Positions 1 through 5,131 of a stretch of 5,131 nucleotides of DNA are shown piece by piece; position 1 is the stretch's first letter, and the number at the start of each line of letters is the position of its first letter. The DNA comes from Opitutales bacterium (GTDB taxonomy: Bacteria > Verrucomicrobiota > Verrucomicrobiae > Opitutales > CAG-312). A program made the translations under genes and the position numbers. The notes under the pieces are model-generated. The model made no database searches, had not been told where the DNA came from, and saw only the letters and a program-made list of their open reading frames with translations. Location of the stretch: NCBI GenBank assembly GCA_017623955.1, contig JAGAOA010000172.1:1-5131 (forward strand). Reading direction: 5' to 3'.

Positions 1-498
1 AGAAAAAGTCTAATAGCAATAGGAGTTTTGCCTGATGATGTGTTTCTGTTGAATAATATTGGATCGGTAATAATAGTTTCGGTATACACAAGTTTACCTT
101 TTGCTATTTTGCCAATATATGCCGCCGCAGAAAAATTTAATTATTCGCTATTAGAAGCTGCTCAAGACTTGGGAGCATCTCGCTTTAAGGCATTCCATTC
201 TATATTCTTGCCAGGTATTAAAAGAGGTATATTTACAGCTGTTTTAGTTGTGCTAATTCCTGCAATGGGTTCATATGCAATTCCAGATTTAGTAGGTGGG
301 GTTAATGGTGAAATGCTAGGTAATAAAATTGCTATCAGAGCATCGGCTTACAGAAATTTACCTGAGGCTGCGGCTCTAGCTGCGTTGCTTTCAATTATAA
401 TTACTATACCAATTGTACTTTCTATGATAAAAAATCGACACTTGTCGAAAAATGCATCGGGAGCAAAAAACGCTGCGAGAGGAGTTCCAACTAAATGA
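1..498 (+). CDS. potB: Spermidine/putrescine ABC transporter permease PotB, C-terminal part (5' end outside the window)
   Basis: Inner-membrane permease subunit of the polyamine importer PotABCD, working as a pair with PotC. The frame is open from base 1, so the gene enters from the left; 165 residues are visible. A TTG at base 28 lies inside the conserved region and is not the start. The cytoplasmic EAA loop that docks on the ATPase is intact (EAAQDLG at visible residues 52-58, then FLP at 69-71). The stretch AMGSYAIPDLVGG shortly after matches the AMGxxxxxDLxGG segment I remember from E. coli PotB, which separates it from PotC. Hydrophobic segments lie at about visible residues 17-40, 72-95 and 122-142, with a basic cytoplasmic tail. 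The stop TGA (496-498) overlaps the potC start by 4 bases, implying translational coupling. Family assignment is firm; substrate (spermidine, putrescine or both) is not readable from the sequence. Confidence 0.93.
   Translation, partial: RKSLIAIGVLPDDVFLLNNIGSVIIVSVYTSLPFAILPIYAAAEKFNYSLLEAAQDLGASRFKAFHSIFLPGIKRGIFTAVLVVLIPAMGSYAIPDLVGGVNGEMLGNKIAIRASAYRNLPEAAALAALLSIIITIPIVLSMIKNRHLSKNASGAKNAARGVPTK
477..484 (+). promoter_or_regulatory. Shine-Dalgarno site of potC
   Basis: GAGAGGAG lies inside the end of potB, 10 bases before the potC ATG at 495. It is the only clear Shine-Dalgarno-like site among the gene starts visible here and supports choosing the ATG that overlaps the potB stop. Confidence 0.7.
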
Positions 499-1280
499 TT
501 AAAACAAACTCCAGATTTACATCGCTTATAATTACTATTTTGGTAATTATATTTATGTACTTGCCAATAGTAATGTTGATTTCGATGTCGTTTAATGCAT
601 CGAGATATGGCGGTGCGTGGACTGGATTTTCTTTCAAATGGTATGTGGCTCTATTCAAAGACCATTCTGTAATTAATGCAACAATGAATACGCTATTCGT
701 GGCGTTAGTGGCTACTTTCTTTTCCACTATAATTGGAACTCTTGCGGCTTGGGTTTTGAATGCGTACAAACGTAGCAATACTCAAAAAATGCACTATGCG
801 TTAATATATGCACCGCTAGTTATCCCCGATGTGTTAATGGGTATCAGCTTACTGTTGATGTTTGTAAGTCTAAAAATAAATCTAGGACTTGCAACTGTTA
901 TTATGGCTCATATAACTTTTTGCGTAAGCTTTGTTGCGTTTACTGTTTTGGCTAGACTTCAAGACTTCGATTTTAATCTCATACAAGCGGCTCAAGATTT
1001 AGGGGCAAGCTCTACAAGAATCTTTATAAAGATAATTTTACCTCTACTACTTCCTGGAATTGTCGCAGGAGCAATGATGGCGTTTACGCTATCTATGGAC
1101 GATTTCGTCGTAACGTTTTTCGTAGGTGGACCTGGAAGTACTACCTTGCCAGTAAAGGTATATAGTATGATGAAACATGGTCCACCTGCTATCATAAATG
1201 CATTATCAGTCGTATTTATGGCGGTCACATTTACAGTAGCCATAATTGGCAATTTGCTTACACGCAAAAAAACCGCTTAA
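495..1280 (+). CDS. potC: Spermidine/putrescine ABC transporter permease PotC
   Basis: Second inner-membrane permease subunit of the polyamine importer. It is 261 residues, the usual PotC length, and starts at the ATG that overlaps the potB stop behind a good GAGAGGAG site. About six membrane segments can be seen (roughly residues 10-32, 65-90, 102-125, 131-152, 185-205, 235-256), as expected for a binding-protein-dependent permease. The ATPase-docking loop is at 164-183 (QAAQDLG, then ILP); its first residue is Gln where the EAA motif usually has Glu. FTLSMDDFVV (197-206), followed by GGPGSTTLPVKVYSMMK (211-227), closely matches the FTLSMDDxVV...LPxKxYSMxK region remembered from E. coli PotC and is the most diagnostic stretch. 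The protein ends in a short basic tail. It is co-transcribed with potB, and potD follows after 41 bases. Confidence 0.95.
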   Translation: MIKTNSRFTSLIITILVIIFMYLPIVMLISMSFNASRYGGAWTGFSFKWYVALFKDHSVINATMNTLFVALVATFFSTIIGTLAAWVLNAYKRSNTQKMHYALIYAPLVIPDVLMGISLLLMFVSLKINLGLATVIMAHITFCVSFVAFTVLARLQDFDFNLIQAAQDLGASSTRIFIKIILPLLLPGIVAGAMMAFTLSMDDFVVTFFVGGPGSTTLPVKVYSMMKHGPPAIINALSVVFMAVTFTVAIIGNLLTRKKTA

Positions 1281-1282
1281 TT

Positions 1283-1311
1283 ATAAGAAACAATTAAACG
1301 TTATTTCTTGT
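1283..1311 (+). other. Small hairpin in the potC-potD gap
   Basis: ATAAGAAA (1283-1290) pairs with TTTCTTGT (1304-1311): eight pairs including one G-U, with a 13-base loop. It is followed by A residues, not T, so it is not an intrinsic terminator for the pot transcript. On the opposite strand it also lacks a following T run. An intercistronic RNA processing or stability element for the potD message is possible. With AT-only arms it could equally be chance. Confidence 0.3.
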
Positions 1312-1322
1312 AAAAAAAAAAA
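1312..1322 (+). repeat. 11-base A homopolymer abutting the potD start codon
   Basis: Eleven consecutive A residues run into the A of the potD ATG (1322-1324). No Shine-Dalgarno sequence is found in the 41-base gap. An A-rich, unstructured leader of this kind can support initiation through ribosomal protein S1 in species that rely little on Shine-Dalgarno pairing. A run this long is also prone to slipped-strand length changes, which here would alter the leader and not the reading frame. Confidence 0.6.
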
Positions 1323-2359
1323 TGAAAAACATACTCACTAAAACACTAACGAGCATCGCATTGCTGCTCTCCACATTAATTGTAGGGTGCGGACCTTCCA
1401 AACCTACCTTAAACGTATATACTTGGTCGGATTACATCGACGAGACGCTCGTTGCTGAATTCGAACAAAAGTACAACTGTAAGGTTATAATCGATACCTT
1501 TGACTCTAATGAGTTTATGTACTCGAAACTCAAAGCAGGAGCAACTGGCTATGATATAATCATACCCACAAGCTATATGGCTAAACTTATGTATGAACAA
1601 AAAATGATTGATAAACTAGATTTAGCTAAAATACCAAATTCAAAATTTATCAATAAATTATACCTTGCAAACCTAGCATTCGACAGCACTATGCTTTACA
1701 GTATTCCATATATGTTGGGTTACACTTGCATAGCATACAATAAAGAAAAACTTGGTAAAATAGAAAATTCGTGGAATGTATTCTCGCGTTCTGATCTCAA
1801 AGGTAGAATGACTCTTTTAGATGATATGCGTGAAACAATAGGAGCTGGGTTATTCTACGTTGGTAGCAAAATCAATACAACAGACGATTCCGCTTTGAAT
1901 AAAGCTAAAACTCAAATTCTAGAATGGAAGAAAAACCTAGCTAAATTCGATAACGAAGTATACAAAATTGGTATCACATCGGGAGAATTTTTGGTAGTTC
2001 AAGGTTACAGTGGTGACCTCTTACAAGCTATATCTGAAGCAAAACACTTAGATATTATGATTCCTCGTGAAGGTGTTTCAATTAGTTGCGACGATATGGT
2101 AATACCTTCTACTGCTCCAAACAAAGAATTAGCATACAAATTTATAAACTTCTTTATTGAACCTAAAAATGCGGCAAAAAACATGGAATATACTTGTTTC
2201 TTTGCTCCTGTTGATGGTGCAAAAAAATTTGCAAAAGACATTGACTTTGATAGAGTATTCCCATCTATTTTATATAAAACAGGACAGTTAATAATGGATA
2301 TGGGCGACTTGAACAAAAAATATCAAGAAGTTTGGAATGAAGTGAAAATGGATAAATAA
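1322..2359 (+). CDS. potD: Polyamine-binding lipoprotein PotD (spermidine/putrescine ABC transporter substrate-binding protein)
   Basis: Captures the polyamine outside the inner membrane and hands it to PotB/PotC. 345 residues, the usual PotD length. A lipoprotein signal is clear: basic start, hydrophobic core, lipobox IVGC with Cys23 as the lipidated residue. E. coli PotD instead has an ordinary cleaved signal peptide. Compared with E. coli PotD from memory, the polyamine site keeps the YTWSDY aromatic pair (Trp35, Tyr38), Tyr85, the acidic pair in DDMRE (Asp168, Glu171) and Asp257 in CDDMVIP. It differs at three positions: E. coli Trp229 aligns with Tyr229, Trp255 with Ser255 and Tyr293 with Phe293. 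The acidic anchors for amine groups are therefore kept while aromatic packing is reduced, so polyamine binding is likely but preference or affinity may differ. It is the last gene of the operon, with the terminator about 100 bases downstream. Confidence 0.95.
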   Translation: MKNILTKTLTSIALLLSTLIVGCGPSKPTLNVYTWSDYIDETLVAEFEQKYNCKVIIDTFDSNEFMYSKLKAGATGYDIIIPTSYMAKLMYEQKMIDKLDLAKIPNSKFINKLYLANLAFDSTMLYSIPYMLGYTCIAYNKEKLGKIENSWNVFSRSDLKGRMTLLDDMRETIGAGLFYVGSKINTTDDSALNKAKTQILEWKKNLAKFDNEVYKIGITSGEFLVVQGYSGDLLQAISEAKHLDIMIPREGVSISCDDMVIPSTAPNKELAYKFINFFIEPKNAAKNMEYTCFFAPVDGAKKFAKDIDFDRVFPSILYKTGQLIMDMGDLNKKYQEVWNEVKMDK

Positions 2360-2461
2360 AAAATCTAATTTCAAAAATAAAAAGCTGATAAAAGATTAGG
2401 ACTGCCCCTCTCTGAAAAAAATGAATACTTAAAAAACGGGCAATAATAAGTTTGTTTAGAT
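2360..2461. other. Non-coding spacer between the pot operon and the terminator
   Basis: AT-rich spacer without a convincing gene, RNA gene or promoter. It holds the first copy of a 10-base direct repeat GATAAAAGAT (2387-2396; second copy 2459-2468, running into the terminator stem). It also has a weak TGCCC/GGGCA pair (2403-2407 with 2438-2442) enclosing about 30 bases. Both are short enough to be chance in AT-rich DNA. Confidence 0.5.
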
Positions 2462-2508
2462 AAAAGATGACATCAACATAATGCGATGTCATCTTTTTTT
2501 ATTTTTTT
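2462..2508 (+). terminator. Intrinsic terminator of the pot operon, probably bidirectional
   Basis: AAAAGATGACATC (2462-2474) and GATGTCATCTTTT (2485-2497) form a perfect 13-bp stem with a 10-base loop. On the plus strand the stem runs into seven T (2494-2500), one A and seven more T (2502-2508), a strong intrinsic terminator for potBCD. On the minus strand the same hairpin lies 26 bases past the stop codon of the leftward operon and is followed by TTTTATCT, a weaker but usable T tract. One element therefore likely separates both convergent operons. Confidence 0.9.
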
Positions 2509-2523
2509 AATTATATACGTTTG

Positions 2524-3471
2524 CTAACGCAACCACTTTTGCCAATCGCTAGAGAAAATTTTATAGTTTTCTTTTGTAACATAAATAGGACGCAATGTAG
2601 TTTGTGATGAAATTTTTACATTATTTTTATAATCTACAATAGCTCGAACAGCAAAAACACCCCACCCATAATAATCATCATAAATACAATCGGTTATAGC
2701 AGATGTTGCAAAATAGAACTCAAGCATTGGCAATGCTCCAACACATAACGCAAAAGCTCTATCTGTATCGGGAGTAATTGGTTGCATATTTAGCAAGACA
2801 TTAGGTGAAAAGAATATTTCACCATAACTATCTCTACGCATTATTTCAACTTTATTTGTATCGGCGTAAGAACTGTAAAAATCTACAACATCTATCGATA
2901 AAATTCTAGGTTTCAGAATAGAAGTGAATAAATAAAAATCAGACGAATACTGTAAAAGATTCTTTATTTGAACATCATCATTAACAGGGACAGACTTAGG
3001 AATAGCTCCTTTAAAGTAACAAGCTATCTTAGTATTTTTTGACGAACGCTTATTTATTACGTTTTCAATCAAGGCTATACGCATATCTTGATTTGTATAA
3101 ATGGAACATAATGCATCGGAGAAGTTTACTTTGTTATCTAATACAACTACTGGGAAATGTGCTTTTTTTAATTCTGATATTTTTGAAGACAACTCTGCAT
3201 TATTATCTACTGGCAATAAAACAGCACCAGAAAACCCATTCATATAAAGATTAGAAAGCATATCAGACTGTTTTTTGGAATTATCTAACTCCAAAAAAAC
3301 AACATCTATTTGTTCACCTCTACTGACAGAAAGTTCTTTAGATACATTTTTTATACCATTTAGGATTGCTGAGTTTGCTTGCAAGTATGATTTATCAGCT
3401 ACAAATGCTATTTTCATATTACCAAAACACACACTAGCACAAAAAAGGACTGCAACTAACAAATATTTCAT
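2524..3471 (-). CDS. Exported type-1 periplasmic substrate-binding protein (ribose-binding-protein-like), divergent
   Basis: Probable periplasmic ligand-binding protein of the RbsB/LacI-type fold, 315 residues from the ATG at 3471. A TTG two codons earlier (3477) is possible but overlaps the upstream stop and lengthens the signal peptide's N-end. Residues 1-17 form a Sec signal peptide (Lys2, hydrophobic core, likely cleavage after CFG); no lipobox fits. Domain 1 is recognisable: first strand KIAFVAD (20-26), helix AILNGIKNVSKEL (35-47), GFSGAVLLPVDN (79-90), FPVVVLDNKV (106-115). The middle (about 140-230) is divergent. The end regains family character: YDDYYGWGVFAVRAIVD (264-280) resembles the NPYxxGYxAV helix, and YVTKENY (297-303) resembles the usual late VTKEN motif. 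No sugar permease or ATPase is in the window, so it may serve a distant transporter or act as a sensor. It is last in a three-gene operon, 2 bases after the preceding stop; the leader shows only a weak AAGAA before the start. The ligand cannot be told. Confidence 0.78.
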   Translation of the reverse strand: MKYLLVAVLFCASVCFGNMKIAFVADKSYLQANSAILNGIKNVSKELSVSRGEQIDVVFLELDNSKKQSDMLSNLYMNGFSGAVLLPVDNNAELSSKISELKKAHFPVVVLDNKVNFSDALCSIYTNQDMRIALIENVINKRSSKNTKIACYFKGAIPKSVPVNDDVQIKNLLQYSSDFYLFTSILKPRILSIDVVDFYSSYADTNKVEIMRRDSYGEIFFSPNVLLNMQPITPDTDRAFALCVGALPMLEFYFATSAITDCIYDDYYGWGVFAVRAIVDYKNNVKISSQTTLRPIYVTKENYKIFSSDWQKWLR

Positions 3472-3473
3472 AA

Positions 3474-4511
3474 TCAATTCTTATTTTCTGTTAACAATAA
3501 ATTTACTCTTTCTATAATTCTTGAAAATATTTTTGAAAGTTTTTTTTCATCACCATCTTTAACGAACAACGATAACGCAAAAGAATCATTACCTGTTCGA
3601 TAAATTATATTTACATTATGCGAAGATTTCATACACACAGCTTCCATAGGAGCATTTTCCACTTTCTGCCATCCGTTTGAGAACGGTGAATCTATTGAAA
3701 ATTTACTTCGGCGGGAAGCTATGTATGTAGCAGTCAAAATTGGCGGATTTTTAGAAGTTTCACAAACTAACCAATGTTCAATGCCCTCTAAACTAAGGGC
3801 AAAAGAGGCAACTGGGAATGACCATTTATCATAATTGCGAAACTTTACGACATCAATTTTGAGCGGAGTAAACAAATACTTTCTACTTGCTCTTACAAAT
3901 GATTTTTTTAAATCTTTACTAGAATTTTCAAACAAATATGCAAGCCCATAACATGCCACTGCTTGAGATGCAACAGACGGATAATACGATGTTCCAGATA
4001 TGGAAAAATTCATTTGAGCCAATGTATCTAAAAATTCCTCGGCAGAACTATCTAATGGAATTTTATCAGCTAAATACGGAACACCCGCAGTCTGTGAAAG
4101 CAAGTTTTCAAAAGTAACACCATTTACGTTACCATGCGAAGTTCTGAATTTTGAAAAGTAACTTGAAACATTGCTAGAAACTTTTAAAAGCCCGCATTCT
4201 TGCATATTTAAAGCCATAAGCGATACTAATGCAACAGAACTTTTACCCAAAGGAAATACAGTATTTTTATAATCAAACTTTTCTTTAGATGGCTTTATTT
4301 CAAAAACTCGACCTGCTTTACACGTTCCGTTTTCATAGGCTAAAAATAGTGCCGTAGTAGCTCCTGCATCTTTTAATTCTACCGCTACTTTTTTTTGAAG
4401 ATTTTGCAGAGATGTTTCTGTTAGACGCTTATCAAATTCAGTTGAATACAACGCAACACCTGCATTAACAAATATTGCACTTAGAAAAAAAACTCTAAAA
4501 AGAAATATCAT
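3474..4511 (-). CDS. Exported serine beta-lactamase/PBP-fold protein with degenerate active site
   Basis: 345 residues with an N-terminal signal peptide (residues 1 to about 20, possible cleavage after GVA), so it acts in the envelope. The layout follows the class C beta-lactamase/DD-peptidase-like family. The box that should read FxIGSxSK is FPLGKSSV (86-93), followed by a helix with MALNMQECGLLKVSSNVSSYF (99-119) like the usual LVEEGKLxLDDPVxxYLP. LLSQTAGVP (137-145) corresponds to LLxHTSGLP, and FPVASFALSLEGIEHWL (232-248) to PAGGLxSTAxDLxxF. The nucleophile Ser and general-base Lys of SxxK appear replaced by Lys90 and Val93. The YxN motif aligns with SQA (182-184) before the CYGLAYLFE helix, and no clear HxG or KTG motif is seen near KSSHN (295-299). 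It is therefore probably a catalytically dead relative that binds peptidoglycan or a partner; a shifted nucleophile such as Ser91 or Ser92 cannot be excluded. The ATG lies 1 base after the upstream stop (TAG-T-ATG), indicating coupling; no strong Shine-Dalgarno site is visible. Confidence 0.82.
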   Translation of the reverse strand: MIFLFRVFFLSAIFVNAGVALYSTEFDKRLTETSLQNLQKKVAVELKDAGATTALFLAYENGTCKAGRVFEIKPSKEKFDYKNTVFPLGKSSVALVSLMALNMQECGLLKVSSNVSSYFSKFRTSHGNVNGVTFENLLSQTAGVPYLADKIPLDSSAEEFLDTLAQMNFSISGTSYYPSVASQAVACYGLAYLFENSSKDLKKSFVRASRKYLFTPLKIDVVKFRNYDKWSFPVASFALSLEGIEHWLVCETSKNPPILTATYIASRRSKFSIDSPFSNGWQKVENAPMEAVCMKSSHNVNIIYRTGNDSFALSLFVKDGDEKKLSKIFSRIIERVNLLLTENKN

Positions 4512-4512
4512 A

Positions 4513-5131
4513 CTACAATTTGAAACGCTTGATTGGCAAACGTCCAGTCTTCGACTTTAGCCAATCTTCTATGTCTGAAGGAACTTTCATCTCTTCAAGT
4601 AACTCGGCAAAAGTTGGTGATGGAGTCTTTACACGCGAGAGCAATGCACCACAATCAAGTTGCAAATTCATTTCTCTATCGCCTTCCACAGCTTCAATGT
4701 ATTCATCGGGATTTAATCCAAAATGAACTGCTATTCTGCGAGCCATTTCGTATCGACTCAACGCCTCTGCCCCTGCATAGTGATAAATACCACTAAGCTT
4801 AGGACGCAAACAAAGTTCTACCAATAAATCAGCCAAAATAGATGCAGATAATGGGCATTTTATCTCGTTTGTCTTACATTGAACTTTCTCGCCAGATGCC
4901 CATGTTCGCAATAATTTTTCATGAAGAGAACGTTTTGTTGTCAAACTATTTCCACTAACGTGACTAAGGCGTAAAACTATTGTTGTGGGGGCTGAAATCT
5001 TTAAGACCTTTTTTTCTGCCATAAGTTTTGTAGTGCCATACAGAGTACAAGGCATAGGAATATCGGTATTGACATACGGAGCGTCACTACCATCGAAAAC
5101 CATATCAGTAGAAAGATGTATAAATCTCGCT
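4513..5131 (-). CDS. RmlD-like sugar-nucleotide reductase (extended short-chain dehydrogenase/reductase), 5' end outside the window
   Basis: C-terminal two-thirds of an RmlD_sub_bind-type NAD(P)-dependent reductase, the family of dTDP-4-dehydrorhamnose reductase, which makes activated deoxysugars in the cytoplasm. The frame is open to the window edge (205 residues visible). The ATG at 5103 is the Met inside STDMVFDG and not a start. In visible numbering, STDMVFDG (7-14) supplies the catalytic Thr/Ser region and YGTTK (31-35) the catalytic Tyr31/Lys35 pair. VLRLSHVSGNS (52-62) is the usual IVRTxxxYG strand, ASILADLL (96-103) the conserved VxDLA, and GIYHYAG (114-120) the GxYHxAG motif. The end, with SPTFAELLEEM (171-181), corresponds to the common PPTLEEGLxxM. 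The NAD-binding GxxGxxG lies upstream, unseen. STDYVFDG is the common form, so Met replaces Tyr here. No rmlA, B or C is visible, so other reductases of this subfamily remain possible. It is the first visible gene of the leftward operon. Confidence 0.85.
   Translation of the reverse strand, partial: ARFIHLSTDMVFDGSDAPYVNTDIPMPCTLYGTTKLMAEKKVLKISAPTTIVLRLSHVSGNSLTTKRSLHEKLLRTWASGEKVQCKTNEIKCPLSASILADLLVELCLRPKLSGIYHYAGAEALSRYEMARRIAVHFGLNPDEYIEAVEGDREMNLQLDCGALLSRVKTPSPTFAELLEEMKVPSDIEDWLKSKTGRLPIKRFKL

Noticed and set aside
28..498. A TTG-initiated separate short gene at base 28.
   Set aside because: The frame is open back to base 1 and the downstream protein begins in the middle of a permease domain; this is an internal Leu codon of truncated potB.
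491..778. Minus-strand open frames inside potC and potD (491-778, 992-1267, 1409-1600, 2005-2316, 2265-2492).
   Set aside because: They lie opposite well-supported pot genes, show no family features and have no start context of their own. The last also reads through the terminator hairpin.
155..1010. Similar DNA around GCTCAAGA-TTGGGAGC in potB (about 158-178) and potC (about 987-1010) as a repeat element.
   Set aside because: This is the shared EAA loop of two homologous permeases, not a separate repeat.
1246..1287. A possible internal potD promoter: TTGGCA or TTGCTT upstream with TATAAG at 1282-1287.
   Set aside because: The spacing between the hexamers (about 22 or 30 bases) does not fit a standard promoter.
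2387..2468. Direct repeat GATAAAAGAT (2387-2396 and 2459-2468) as a mobile-element footprint or operator pair.
   Set aside because: Ten AT-rich bases can recur by chance, and no transposase, inverted termini or palindromic operator accompany them.
3472..3477. TTG at 3477 as the start of the substrate-binding protein gene.
   Set aside because: The ATG two codons later gives a standard signal peptide start (MKYLL) and avoids relying on a rare start codon, though TTG is not strictly excluded.
3039..3517. Plus-strand open frames inside the leftward operon (3039-3254, 3275-3517, 4520-4726, 4533-4796).
   Set aside because: They are antisense to recognised genes, with low-complexity or implausible protein sequences and no initiation signals.
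5101..5103. The ATG at 5103 as the start of the reductase gene.
   Set aside because: The frame continues to the window edge with ARFIHLSTD directly before this Met, which is the conserved strand and catalytic motif of the family.
1..5131. CRISPR array, tRNA, rRNA, insertion sequence or attachment site.
   Set aside because: No regularly spaced repeats, cloverleaf-like sequences, transposase motifs or terminal inverted repeats were seen on either strand by eye.

Overview
The window is AT-rich, fully coding-dense bacterial DNA with two convergent gene groups separated by one strong intrinsic terminator. Secretion signals (one lipoprotein signal, two Sec-type signal peptides), a periplasmic-type binding protein and a spermidine/putrescine ABC importer fit a Gram-negative (diderm) bacterium. 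The weak or absent Shine-Dalgarno sites and the A-rich leader before the binding-protein gene would suit a PVC-type or Bacteroidota-like lineage. I favour Verrucomicrobiota as a low-confidence guess from the general look of the proteins; there is no rRNA or marker gene to settle it.

Plus strand, 1-2359: the 3' part of a polyamine ABC transporter operon. The C-terminal part of permease PotB enters from the left edge, overlaps PotC by 4 bases (ATGA), and PotC is followed after 41 bases by the lipoprotein binding protein PotD. The ATPase gene potA is not in the window and probably lies to the left. PotD captures the polyamine outside the inner membrane, PotB/PotC form the channel, and PotA would power import. 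The potD start is preceded by a small hairpin and an 11-base A run instead of a Shine-Dalgarno site. Several polyamine-site residues of PotD are changed relative to E. coli.

Bases 2360-2523 hold no gene. They contain a perfect 13-bp hairpin with T tracts that ends the pot operon and probably also the opposing operon.

Minus strand, 5131-2524: three tightly packed genes read leftward with gaps of 1 and 2 bases. They are an RmlD-like extended short-chain reductase (5' end cut by the window edge), an exported protein with a serine beta-lactamase/penicillin-binding-protein fold whose catalytic motifs look destroyed, and an exported type-1 (ribose-binding-protein-like) substrate-binding protein without a permease in view. 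This trio (nucleotide-sugar reductase, apparent pseudo-hydrolase and orphan sugar-binding-type protein) is the least conventional part of the window. It is the best candidate for an undescribed envelope or glycan-linked function, although nothing in the sequence proves the three act together.
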